Of a stretch of DNA of 64,000 nucleotides, positions 39,121-47,717 are shown piece by piece; the stretch's first letter is position 1, and each line of letters opens with the position of its first letter. Position numbers and translations under genes: made by a program. The notes beneath the pieces are model-generated. The model was given only the letters and a program-made list of their open reading frames with translations, was not told where the DNA came from and searched no databases. Where the stretch lies: contig NZ_JABWDU010000007.1 in assembly GCF_013371465.1 (NCBI RefSeq), positions 292,446 to 356,445 on the forward strand, in the 5' to 3' direction. This stretch comes from Ensifer oleiphilus (lineage in GTDB: Bacteria > Pseudomonadota > Alphaproteobacteria > Rhizobiales > Rhizobiaceae).

Positions 39121-40253
39121 TGCCCACTATCAATCTGCGCGGCGCCCAGAAGAATTATGGCGTCAACTCCGCCAATGCCGTCTCCAACCTCGACCTGGAA
39201 ATCCGCGATGGCGAGTTCATGTGCCTGCTCGGCCCATCCGGTTGCGGCAAGACGACGACCTTGCGCATGATCGCAGGGCTGGAGAACCTGTCCGGCGGCG
39301 AGATCCGCATCGGCGACCGGGTGGTCGATTCCATCTTCGATGGCGTCTTCGTGCCACCGGAGAAGCGGGAAATGGGTCTGGTCTTCCAGAGCTACGCGCT
39401 CTGGCCGCACCTGACCATCGAGCGCAATACCGACTTCGGCCTCAGGCTGCGCAAGCTGCCGAAGGCCGAGCGTGAGGCGCGTGTCGAAAAAGTCATGCAG
39501 GCACTCGACATCGCCAAGTACCGGGATCGGTATCCTTCTCAGCTTTCGGGCGGCCAGCAGCAGCGCGTGGCGCTTGCCCGCATGCTTGCGGTCAATCCGG
39601 GCGTGCTACTGCTCGACGAACCGCTGTCGAACCTCGATGCGCGGCTGCGGCTCGAAATGCGCGCCGAACTGAAGCGGCTGCACAAGGAATTCAAGACGAC
39701 GATTGTCTTCGTCACCCACGACCAGTGGGAAGCGATGACGCTCGCGACCACGATCGCTGTCATGAACGAAGGTACGCTGCAGCAGATGGGCACGCCGAAC
39801 GACATCTATGACCGCCCGGCCAACCGTTTTGTTGCCGAATTCGTCGGCAGCCCGCCGATCAACATCCTGTCCTTCGACAAGAATGGCACATCGGATGTGG
39901 CCAAGGAAGCGGAAGCTTACCTGTCTAGCCGCTACCCCAGCCTGCGCGGCATCGGCTCCGTCGGTATCCGCCCGGAAGCGCTGAGCTACGCCACGCGCAA
40001 GGAAGACGTTCCGCAAGGCAGCTTCAGCGGCAAGATGGTCGTCACCGGCATCCTGCCGACCGGCGGCAGCTGGATCCTGGAATTAAGGAGCGACAGCCAC
40101 ACGCTGTTCCTGACGACGCACGCGCTGCCGCGGCTGGAGCTGGGCGAAAAGGTCCGCTTCTTCGCGCCACCGGAAGCGCTGCACGTCTTCGACAAGGACG
40201 GCCAGCGCATAACCGAGGCCGACAAGCTGCTGCGCAGCGCCAAGCTCAACTGA
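39120..40253 (+). CDS. ABC transporter ATPase (AfuC/UgpC-like)
   Basis: The 377-residue ATPase has Walker A GPSGCGKTTTLRM, Q-loop LVFQSYALWPHL, signature LSGGQQQRVALARM, Walker B VLLLDEPLSNLD and H-loop IVFVTHDQWEAM, followed by a TOBE-like regulatory domain from about 240 (GIRPEALSYA). The start overlaps the permease stop by one base. It would power the fused permease. Confidence 0.9.
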   Translation: MPTINLRGAQKNYGVNSANAVSNLDLEIRDGEFMCLLGPSGCGKTTTLRMIAGLENLSGGEIRIGDRVVDSIFDGVFVPPEKREMGLVFQSYALWPHLTIERNTDFGLRLRKLPKAEREARVEKVMQALDIAKYRDRYPSQLSGGQQQRVALARMLAVNPGVLLLDEPLSNLDARLRLEMRAELKRLHKEFKTTIVFVTHDQWEAMTLATTIAVMNEGTLQQMGTPNDIYDRPANRFVAEFVGSPPINILSFDKNGTSDVAKEAEAYLSSRYPSLRGIGSVGIRPEALSYATRKEDVPQGSFSGKMVVTGILPTGGSWILELRSDSHTLFLTTHALPRLELGEKVRFFAPPEALHVFDKDGQRITEADKLLRSAKLN

Positions 40254-40312
40254 CGACATTACTGATCGCATCAACCGAAAGACGAACACCGCTTACTGAG
40301 GAGGAGCAGTCG

Positions 40313-41452
40313 ATGCATTTTCGGAAGAATGGAAAGACAGGTAACACAAAGCGCTGCCTGATGTGGACGACGGCTTTTGCCGGTCTTTTGGCCGGACAGG
40401 CCATGGCTGAGGACGCCTTCGATCTCAACGCCCTGATCGAAGCGGCCAAGAAAGAAGCGCCGATCACCGTCTATGACAGCACCGGCAAGATCGTCGAGAT
40501 GGCCAAGGCCTTTTCTGCAAAATACGGCGTCGCCGCCGAGGGCTCCAAGGTCAAGGCGACGGCGCAGTTGGAAATGATCATCCGCGAGGCGCGCGCCAAC
40601 AACATCCAGGGCGACGTTTCGATCATCAGCGATGCGCCGGCCGCCATGGCACAGCTGATCCCACAGGGCTTTGCCGAGAGCTGGCTGCCGCCGGACATGG
40701 CATCGAAGATCCCGGAGCAATACCAGAATCCGCTAACGGTTGTGACCAGCGCCAACGTCTGGGCCTATAACACCGAGCTCTACGACAAGTGCCCGGTCAC
40801 CAACATCTGGCAGCTGACCGGCCCGGAGTGGAAGGGCAAGGTTGCCATGCAGGACCCGCTCGGCAAGGCGTCCTATGTCGACTGGTTCAACCAGATGGCA
40901 AAACACGGCGATGACAAGGTCGCTGCCGCCTACAAGGACCTCTACGGCAAGGAACTGGAGCTCGACGACGGCAGCGCAACGGCGGCCTGGGTGAAGGCGC
41001 TCGCCGCCAATGCACCGCTTCTGACCGATGCCGATGCCGCGGCTGCCGATGCTGTCGGCGCGCCCGGCCAGTCGCAGCCGTTCATGGGGCTGATGAGCTC
41101 GGCGAAGTTCCGCGACAATGCGGAGAAGGGCATGAAGCTCGGGCTCTGCAAGGACCTGAAGCCATGGCTCGGCTGGATGTATCCAGGCGTCGGCCTGATC
41201 ACCAAGGGCACCAACAGCCCGAACGCCGCCAAGCTGTTCATCCACTACGTCATGACGGAGGAAGGCATCGCGCCGCAGGCCGCTGACGGCAAGATGTCGA
41301 CCAACAGTGACGTGGCACTTCCGGCAGACGAACCCTCGGGCATCGGCAAGGTTCTCGATCAGGTTCTGCCCTATCAGATGGACACGAGCCTCGACGATTG
41401 GGATGCCCGCGAAACCTGGCAGGATTTTTGGCGGGTGAACTACCAGAAGTGA
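40313..41452 (+). CDS. ABC periplasmic binding protein 1 of 3 (tandem paralogues)
   Basis: The 379-residue protein has a signal peptide (about 1-32, ending GQAMA) and then an iron/AfuA-type binding protein fold: AAKKEAPITVYDSTGKIVEM, SANVWAYNTELYDKCPVTNI, YVDWFNQMAKHGDDKVAAAY and a second cysteine in GLCKDLKPWLGWMYPG. Both cysteines are conserved in all three paralogues and may form a disulfide. No tyrosine-pair iron motif was evident. It is 59 bp after the ATPase gene, with GGAGGAG before the ATG. Confidence 0.87.
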   Translation: MHFRKNGKTGNTKRCLMWTTAFAGLLAGQAMAEDAFDLNALIEAAKKEAPITVYDSTGKIVEMAKAFSAKYGVAAEGSKVKATAQLEMIIREARANNIQGDVSIISDAPAAMAQLIPQGFAESWLPPDMASKIPEQYQNPLTVVTSANVWAYNTELYDKCPVTNIWQLTGPEWKGKVAMQDPLGKASYVDWFNQMAKHGDDKVAAAYKDLYGKELELDDGSATAAWVKALAANAPLLTDADAAAADAVGAPGQSQPFMGLMSSAKFRDNAEKGMKLGLCKDLKPWLGWMYPGVGLITKGTNSPNAAKLFIHYVMTEEGIAPQAADGKMSTNSDVALPADEPSGIGKVLDQVLPYQMDTSLDDWDARETWQDFWRVNYQK

Positions 41453-41476
41453 TGGCTCAGCCGGGAGAGTGACGAC

Positions 41477-42619
41477 ATGATGGAAAAGAAACGCAGCGCA
41501 TTGCGCGACCGCCCCATAGCCTGGGCGGTCGCAGGCAGCCTTGCTGCCATGACACTGACCTGTGGCCCGGCGAAGGCTGAAGAGGCCTTCAATCTCGACG
41601 CCCTGATCGAGGCTGCCAAGAAGGAACCGCCGATCACCGTCTATGCCGTGACCGGCAAGATCGTCGATACGGCTAAGGACTTCTCCGAAAAATACGGCGT
41701 GCAGGCGACGGGCAAAAAGGTCAACGAAGCCACGCAGGTGGAGTTGATGATCCGCGAGCACCAGGCCGGCAATATCCTCGGCGATGTCAGTGTGGCAACC
41801 GACGTGGCATCGGCGATCGGGCAGCTGCTGCCGGAAGGCATTGCCACCAGCTGGACGCCTCCGGATCTCGCCAAGGATATTCCGGAACCGCTACGCAATC
41901 CTCTTGTTGTTGTCTCGGACCCACACGTCTTCACCTACAACACTGAGAAATACGACAAGTGCCCTGTTACCAACATCTGGCAGCTGACCGAGCCGCAATG
42001 GCGCAGCAAGCTGGCGATGCTCGATCTCTTCGACAAACCGCTCTATGCGGATTGGTTCAATCAGATGGAGACGCACCGCGACGCCGATGTCGCCCGCGCC
42101 TACGAAAGCCTTTATGGTAAGAAGCTGGAGACGAACGGCGAGAGTGCTACGGCTACCTGGGTCAAGGCCTTCGCGGAAAATGGCCCGCTTCTGGCGGATT
42201 CGACCACGGTCGCCAATGCCGCCGGCGCACCGGGACAGGCCGAGCCGTTCTTCGTCATCACCTCGACGGCGAAGTATCGCGACAACCTGACGAAGGGCCT
42301 GAAGCTCGGCATCTGCGCCGGCGTCGAGCCATTCTCCGGCTTCCTCTATCCGGGCTTCGGCCTGATCGCGGGCCAGAGCAAGAGCCCGAATGCCGCCAAG
42401 CTGTTCGTTCGCTATCTGATGACGGAAGAAGGGATCGTGCCCCAGACAGAAGACGGGAAGATTTCCGGCAATTCAACCATCGGCCTACCGGCCGATGAGG
42501 CCTCGGGCGTTGCCAAGTATCTCGATCAATTGATGGCTTTCGATCCATCGACCGCCGGCGACGACCTCGACAAGCGCGAAGCCTGGCAGGATCTCTGGCG
42601 AATAAACCACCGAAAATGA
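41477..42619 (+). CDS. ABC periplasmic binding protein 2 of 3 (tandem paralogues)
   Basis: The 380-residue paralogue of the preceding protein has a signal peptide of about 35 residues ending PAKA. It keeps AAKKEPPITVYAVTGKIVDT, YNTEKYDKCPVTNIWQLTEP, ADWFNQMETHRDADVARAY and GICAGVEPFSGFLYPGFGL. The YDSTGK segment of copies 1 and 3 is changed to YAVTGK, so the ligand pocket may differ. It lies 24 bp after copy 1. It is the most divergent of the three by eye. Confidence 0.86.
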   Translation: MMEKKRSALRDRPIAWAVAGSLAAMTLTCGPAKAEEAFNLDALIEAAKKEPPITVYAVTGKIVDTAKDFSEKYGVQATGKKVNEATQVELMIREHQAGNILGDVSVATDVASAIGQLLPEGIATSWTPPDLAKDIPEPLRNPLVVVSDPHVFTYNTEKYDKCPVTNIWQLTEPQWRSKLAMLDLFDKPLYADWFNQMETHRDADVARAYESLYGKKLETNGESATATWVKAFAENGPLLADSTTVANAAGAPGQAEPFFVITSTAKYRDNLTKGLKLGICAGVEPFSGFLYPGFGLIAGQSKSPNAAKLFVRYLMTEEGIVPQTEDGKISGNSTIGLPADEASGVAKYLDQLMAFDPSTAGDDLDKREAWQDLWRINHRK

Positions 42620-42670
42620 CGTGACGGGCGGTGCCGATCACCGAGCGCTGTTTCCTTGGGAGGGGAAGCG

Positions 42671-43801
42671 ATGACAACGGAAAAGAAGAGAGTGCGTGGC
42701 ATGACCATGACGGCCGCGGCAGTCGCAGCCGGCCTGCTTTCGGCGCAGGCCCGCGCGGCCGACGGGCTCGATCTCGATGCGCTGATTGCGGCAGCCAAGA
42801 CGGAAAAGCCGATCAACGTCTATGACAGCACCGGCAAGATCGTCGAAATGGCCGAGGGCTTTACGGCAAAGTACGGCGTCAAGGCGACAGGCGTCAAAGT
42901 GTCGGCCAACAGCCAGTTGGAGATGATCATTCGGGAGAGCCAGGCGGGCAACGTGCAGGGCGACGTCGCCCTGATCACCGACGCGCCGGCAGCACTCGCG
43001 CAACTCCTGCCGCAGGAATTCGTCGAAAGCTATCTGCCGGCCGATATGGTCGCGAAAATCCCGGCGCAGTTCCAGAACCCGCTGGCGATTTCGACCAACG
43101 CCAACGTCTGGGCTTATAACACCGAAGCCCACGACAAATGCCCCGTAGCCAATATCTGGGAGCTGACGGAACCGAAGTGGAAAGGCAAGGTCGCGCTTGT
43201 CGATCCCTTGACCAAGGGCACCTATACCGACTGGTTCAACCAGATGGAGAAACACGCCGACGACAAGGTCGCCGGTGCCTACAAGGCCCACTTCGGCAAG
43301 GATCTTTCCACGGAGGAGAAGAGTGCGTCGGCCGCCTGGATCAAAGCGCTGGCGCAGAACGCACCGCTGGTCACCGACGGTGACGATCCGGTGGCTGAAG
43401 CGGTCGGCGCCGCCGGGCAGAAGGAGCCCTTCTTCGGTCTTCTCTCCTCGGCAAAATTCCGCGACAACGAAGGCAAGGGCTACAAGCTCGGCATCTGCAA
43501 GGAGCTCAACCCCTGGGTGGGCTGGAGCTACGTCAAGCTCGGCCTGATCGCGACGAAGACGCAGAGCCCGAACGCAGCGAAGCTCTTCATCCATTACATC
43601 CTGACCGAGGAAGGCATCGCGCCGCAGATGAAGGACGGCAAGCTGCCGACCAACATCGACATCAAGATGCCGGCCGACGAGCCCTCGGGGCTGATGGCGG
43701 TCGCCGATCGCCTGTTCGGCTACAATTCTTCGACCGGTCTCGATGATTTCGACCGGCGCGAGGAGTGGCAGGATTTCTGGCGCGTGAACTACAGCAAGTG
43801 A
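42671..43801 (+). CDS. ABC periplasmic binding protein 3 of 3 (tandem paralogues)
   Basis: The 376-residue third paralogue has a signal peptide ending AQARA at about residue 29. It has AAAKTEKPINVYDSTGKIVE, YNTEAHDKCPVANIWELTEP, TDWFNQMEKHADDKVAGAY and GICKELNPWVGWSYVKLGLI. GGGAGGGGAAGCG precedes the ATG at 42671. A strong rho-independent-type terminator follows 7 bp after the stop, so transport genes are probably made in excess of the phosphatases downstream. Confidence 0.87.
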   Translation: MTTEKKRVRGMTMTAAAVAAGLLSAQARAADGLDLDALIAAAKTEKPINVYDSTGKIVEMAEGFTAKYGVKATGVKVSANSQLEMIIRESQAGNVQGDVALITDAPAALAQLLPQEFVESYLPADMVAKIPAQFQNPLAISTNANVWAYNTEAHDKCPVANIWELTEPKWKGKVALVDPLTKGTYTDWFNQMEKHADDKVAGAYKAHFGKDLSTEEKSASAAWIKALAQNAPLVTDGDDPVAEAVGAAGQKEPFFGLLSSAKFRDNEGKGYKLGICKELNPWVGWSYVKLGLIATKTQSPNAAKLFIHYILTEEGIAPQMKDGKLPTNIDIKMPADEPSGLMAVADRLFGYNSSTGLDDFDRREEWQDFWRVNYSK

Positions 43802-43808
43802 AACAGAG

Positions 43809-43840
43809 CCGGCGCGCCATCGCCTGGCGCGCCGGTTTTT
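43809..43840 (+). terminator. Rho-independent terminator after the third binding protein
   Basis: Arms CCGGCGCGCCA (43809-43819) and TGGCGCGCCGG (43825-43835) pair perfectly with a 5-nt loop, followed by TTTTT (43836-43840). Read-through would feed the second phosphatase cassette 11 bp further on. Confidence 0.82.
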
Positions 43841-43851
43841 CTCGATAAGGA

Positions 43852-44757
43852 ATGGATCAGAACGATATGGAAAAGCGTCTCTCCGCAGCGACCTTGCCGA
43901 CGGCAGGCCCCGAACAACGGCTGGAGCGGTCGAAGCGTCTGGTCGAGATTGCCCGCAGGGCGGCCAGCGAAGTGCGCGATCCGCTGCTGAAAGCGTTCCG
44001 CTCCGACATGGTGGTCGATTACAAGCGCGACCTGCATGATGTCGTGACCATCCACGACAAGCGCGCCGAAGCCACCATTCGCGATTTCATTTTTGCGCAG
44101 GAGCCGAACTCGGCCATGCTCGGCGAAGAGGGCGGACAAGTGGGCGACGGCGACATCCAGTGGTATGTCGATCCGATCGACGGCACCTCGAATTTTGCCA
44201 GCGGCCTGGCGTTCTGGTGCGTGTCGATCGCCGCCGTCGAACTGGGAGAGGTCGTTGCCGGCGTCGTCTACGATCCCGTCGCCGACATGATGTTCTCCGC
44301 CGATCTCGAACGGGCCTATCTCAACGGCGAGGTGATTTCCTCGCAAGCGGTCGATGAGGAGAACCGCGCAACCCTGATCACCGGCTATCCGGTGTCCCGG
44401 GACTTTCGCCTCGACGGCCGGGACGCAGCGCTCGCCAATCTCGGGGAATTCGTGGAGACGTTTTCAACCCTCCGGCGGCCGGGCAGTGCTGCGCTCAGCA
44501 TCGCCCATGTGGCGGTCGGCTGGGCGGATGCGGCGACCGGCTTCGGCGTCAATTCCTGGGATGTGGCGGCCGCGACCTTGATTTTGAAGAATGCCGGCGG
44601 CCGGTACGAGCCGCTGACGCTTGGCAAGGTACCGACTGATGCGCCCGACTTCATGTGTCCCGGCTACATCGCCACAGGCGCCGGTGCCAATTATCCGACT
44701 TTGCAGCGTGTCGCGCGGGGGATCTCGGCCAAACGCATTGCCGCGGCAACAAACTGA
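43852..44757 (+). CDS. Inositol monophosphatase family phosphatase, copy B
   Basis: The 301-residue protein has metal-site motifs MLGEEGGQVGD, VDPIDGTSNFASG and NSWDVAAATLILKNAGG, all intact. Copy A (30400) has the same layout but a different N-terminus. It is cytoplasmic. ATG 43852 directly follows AAGGA, which is tight spacing, so ATG 43867 (five residues shorter) is also possible. It lies just beyond the terminator of the ABC operon and 20 bp before the copy B cysteine phosphatase gene. Confidence 0.86.
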   Translation: MDQNDMEKRLSAATLPTAGPEQRLERSKRLVEIARRAASEVRDPLLKAFRSDMVVDYKRDLHDVVTIHDKRAEATIRDFIFAQEPNSAMLGEEGGQVGDGDIQWYVDPIDGTSNFASGLAFWCVSIAAVELGEVVAGVVYDPVADMMFSADLERAYLNGEVISSQAVDEENRATLITGYPVSRDFRLDGRDAALANLGEFVETFSTLRRPGSAALSIAHVAVGWADAATGFGVNSWDVAAATLILKNAGGRYEPLTLGKVPTDAPDFMCPGYIATGAGANYPTLQRVARGISAKRIAAATN

Positions 44758-44777
44758 GAAGACAGCAGGAGAAGATT

Positions 44778-45401
44778 TTGGACATGATCCAGGAGACCGA
44801 GACGAAGGCGCAAGCGTCGGCCGAACTTGCCAAACTCAGCCTCGTTTACGAACAGCACCCGCTTTATGGCGTCAATATCTATATTGCCGGCAAGGAAGGG
44901 ACGAGCGACCTCGATCTCTTGAGGCTGAACGGCATTACTACCGTGGTCAATTGCGCCGTCAATCTCGACTTCAATTTCGTCCGTCAGGCGCAACTGGTGT
45001 CGGACCACGAGGGCAGTGTCTACGGACCAGGCGAGATCCGTTACTACAAGGTCGGACTGATCGACGGCGGTGGCAATCCTGACACGCAGATGCTGGCGGC
45101 TCACTACATCCTGCGCGCCGCTCTGGAACAGGTGCTGCCGGAAAAACCGTCCTATCCGCGCCGCGAGATGGGCAACATTCTGATTAACTGCCGCGGCGGG
45201 CGGTCGCGTTCGGTCATTGTCGTCTCGCTGTTTCTGCATCTGACGTTGCCGGCCGAGTTCCCGACGCTGGAGGCGGCGATCGCCTTCGTGCGCAACCGTC
45301 GCGGCCTGCCGGAGAACGAATGGTACAAGGCGCCGAAGGCGGTGCTGATCGAATCGGCCGAAAGCGCCGCAGGCTGGGCGAAGATGATCGAAGCAAGGTA
45401 G
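44778..45401 (+). CDS. Dual-specificity-type cysteine phosphatase, copy B
   Basis: The protein has about 207 residues and is a paralogue of copy A (31321). It keeps the same loop NCRGGRSRSV (C-X5-R-S with Asn before Cys), YIAGKEGTSDLDLLRLNGIT, VVNCAVNLDFNFV and YYKVGLIDGGGNPDTQM. TTG 44778 is chosen because AGGAG lies 6 bp upstream; ATG 44784 is the alternative. The repeated gene pair IMPase plus this phosphatase indicates they act on the same compound or in sequence. Confidence 0.83.
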   Translation: MDMIQETETKAQASAELAKLSLVYEQHPLYGVNIYIAGKEGTSDLDLLRLNGITTVVNCAVNLDFNFVRQAQLVSDHEGSVYGPGEIRYYKVGLIDGGGNPDTQMLAAHYILRAALEQVLPEKPSYPRREMGNILINCRGGRSRSVIVVSLFLHLTLPAEFPTLEAAIAFVRNRRGLPENEWYKAPKAVLIESAESAAGWAKMIEAR

Positions 45402-45572
45402 GATCGCTTCCGCTCCGGCGGTGGGCTGCCCACGATCTGAGCGTAATGACGCGGATCTGCCGGCCGGTTTGGTAAGTCGCCTGTTGGCGATGGTCCCTAG
45501 GCGCAGGAATCGGGTTGAATTCGCCGGCCGGCCGCACGATTTTCACGAGGTATGAAACGTGAGGACGGTGCG

Positions 45573-46136
45573 ATGGCGCAGCCAGTTCACAACTATCTTA
45601 TCTTCGAAACCGCCGCGGGATTTTGCGGCATCGCCTGGAACGCCGTTGGCATCACCCGTTTCCAGCTGCCGACCAAAAAGGCTGAAGACACCGAACGGCT
45701 GCTGCTGCTGCGCCGGCTCGTTGCCGGCGAACCGGCCCACCCGACGCCTGAGATTGGCGAAGTGGTTGCCGCCGTGCGGCGCTATTTCAGCGGCGAGGAG
45801 GTGGATTTCTCCGACATCAAGCTCGACCTCGAAGGCCAGGATCCGTTCTTCAAGCGAATCTATGCCGCTGCCCGCGGGCTTGGATGGGGGCAGACCACCA
45901 CTTATGGCGCCCTGGCAAAGGAACTGGGCGTCGGTCCCGAAGCTGCGCGGGACGTCGGCCAGGCGATGGCGAAGAACCCGGTGGCGCTGATCATTCCCTG
46001 CCATCGGGTGCTGGCCGCCGGCGGCAAGGTCGGCGGGTTCTCGGCTCCGGGCGGCTCGACATCGAAGATCCGGATGCTGGAACTCGAAGGCGTGCATCTC
46101 GGACCGCCGGAGCCCGCCCAGCAATCGCTTTTCTGA
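45573..46136 (+). CDS. ogt: Methylated-DNA--protein-cysteine S-methyltransferase
   Basis: The 187-residue suicide repair protein transfers alkyl groups from O6-alkylguanine to the cysteine in the conserved NPVALIIPCHRVLAAGGKVG block. The DNA-binding helix with the arginine finger (TYGALAKELGVGPEAARDVG) precedes it. Start ATG 45573 has GAGGA 7 bp upstream; ATG 45552 lacks usable spacing. It has no Ada-type N-terminal domain, so it is a stand-alone repair enzyme. AlkB lies 14 kb away. Confidence 0.92.
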   Translation: MAQPVHNYLIFETAAGFCGIAWNAVGITRFQLPTKKAEDTERLLLLRRLVAGEPAHPTPEIGEVVAAVRRYFSGEEVDFSDIKLDLEGQDPFFKRIYAAARGLGWGQTTTYGALAKELGVGPEAARDVGQAMAKNPVALIIPCHRVLAAGGKVGGFSAPGGSTSKIRMLELEGVHLGPPEPAQQSLF

Positions 46137-46349
46137 TCACGGCAGCTTACGACGCCCCCACCGCACCGATAGCATCGCCCAAACAACGGGTCGACGTCAC
46201 CACGCTCGATGCAGACCTTTTGAGGACGGTGCGATAAAGATGGGGGATGAGCCACCTATGCGCTGAGGCAGCGGCGGCGTGTCCGTTTGAGAAATCGGAT
46301 CAATCGCCTATACAGAGGATCGAAAAGCGACCTCGGGAGACATCAGGCA

Positions 46350-47522
46350 TTGGCGCATGATTTTCAAGCAGACCTGGATGCCGTTGCCAGCATCTCGGTC
46401 GTCCCGACGATTCTCGACGTCATTCAGCAATCGACGGGCATGAGGTTCGTCGCGATTGCCCGGGTCACGCAGGACCGTTGGATCGCATGCCAGACGCTCG
46501 ATTTGATCGATTTCGGACTGGCCCCCGGCGGCGAATTGCAGCTCGAGACCACCATATGTCACGAAATCCGGCAGAGCGGCGAGCTTGTGGTCATCGACGA
46601 CGTCTCGGCCAGCGAAGCCTATGCGAACCACCACACGCCGCTGCAATATGGCCTCAAGAGCTACATCTCGGTGCCGATCTACCTGCGCGACAATGTCTTC
46701 TTCGGCACGCTTTGCGCGATCGATCCCAGCCCGGCCAAGCTTGGCGGCGCCGCCAATGTGGGCATGTTTCGCTTGTTCGCCGACCTGATCGCCCGGCATC
46801 TTGATGCCCGGGCCGATATCGCTGATGCAAAACTGAAACTCGATCGCGAAATCGAGACCTCAGAACTCAGGGATCAATTCATTGCTATCCTTGGTCACGA
46901 TCTGCGCAATCCGCTTGCATCGATCTCGGCCGGCACGCGCATCCTGGCGCGGGAGGAGCATGCGCCGAAGTCCAGCGCCGTGATCTCGCTGATGCAGCAG
47001 AGTGTCGATCGAATGGCAAACCTCATCGACAATGTGATGGATTTCGCCCGCGGCAGGCTTGGCGGCGGCATAGGGCTCAACCGGACCAATCGACTGCTCA
47101 CCCCAGTTCTCACGCAGATCGTGGCAGAGCACCGGAGCATCTATCCTGACCGACAGATCGAAACAGACCTGGTGCTTGAGGAACCGCTCACGCTGGATCA
47201 CCAGCGTATAGGTCAGCTCTTTTCCAATTTGCTCGGCAACGCCTTGACCCATGGCGCCGCGGACAAAACGATCCGCGTCGGTGCCGCGCGACGCAGCGGC
47301 ACCCTGGAGCTTTGGGTCGCCAATAGGGGGGAGCCGATAGCGGAGACAGACCTGCCTCGGCTCTTCCAGCCGTTCAAGCGGCGCGAAGGAAAGGGCAAGC
47401 TGCAAGGCCTCGGCCTGGGACTCTACATCGCAGCCGAGATTGCTCAGGCTCATGGCGGCCGGATCAGCGTTTCCTCAACGTCGGAAGAAACCAGGTTTAC
47501 ACTGAACGTGCCGGTGTGCTGA
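46350..47522 (+). CDS. GAF-domain sensor histidine kinase
   Basis: The protein has about 390 residues. A GAF sensor domain (about 10-160: HDFQADLDAVASISVVPTIL, TTICHEIRQSGELVVIDDV and FFGTLCAIDPSPAKLGG) precedes a HisKA dimerisation domain with the phospho-histidine in FIAILGHDLRNPLASI. An HATPase domain follows, with LFSNLLGNALTHGA and LQGLGLGLYIAAEIAQAHGG. It has no membrane helices and is cytoplasmic. TTG 46350 is preferred, with GGGAG 10 bp upstream; the frame extends to TTG 46287. No response regulator is adjacent. Confidence 0.87.
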   Translation: MAHDFQADLDAVASISVVPTILDVIQQSTGMRFVAIARVTQDRWIACQTLDLIDFGLAPGGELQLETTICHEIRQSGELVVIDDVSASEAYANHHTPLQYGLKSYISVPIYLRDNVFFGTLCAIDPSPAKLGGAANVGMFRLFADLIARHLDARADIADAKLKLDREIETSELRDQFIAILGHDLRNPLASISAGTRILAREEHAPKSSAVISLMQQSVDRMANLIDNVMDFARGRLGGGIGLNRTNRLLTPVLTQIVAEHRSIYPDRQIETDLVLEEPLTLDHQRIGQLFSNLLGNALTHGAADKTIRVGAARRSGTLELWVANRGEPIAETDLPRLFQPFKRREGKGKLQGLGLGLYIAAEIAQAHGGRISVSSTSEETRFTLNVPVC

Positions 47523-47717
47523 GCGGGTCGCCACGTCTCTTGACGTGAGCCGCTGACATTGAACACGGCCTCGGCTGGGCCGTGCGATGAAGGGGACGTG
47601 AACGGTCCTTGGGGGTTTGTTCGCTATGGCAGACGCGTCCAGCCGTTTCGGGGACATACATCGCAAACAAAAAAGCAGCCATGAGCTTGAAAAATAGCAG
47701 CCGTCGGGAGGATCCCG

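Noticed and set aside
37264..43801. Annotation of the ABC system as a ferric iron transporter
   Set aside because: The fused permease and binding protein folds are shared with iron transporters, but phosphatase neighbours, the Na/Pi protein and the lack of an evident tyrosine-pair iron motif favour a phosphorylated organic ligand.
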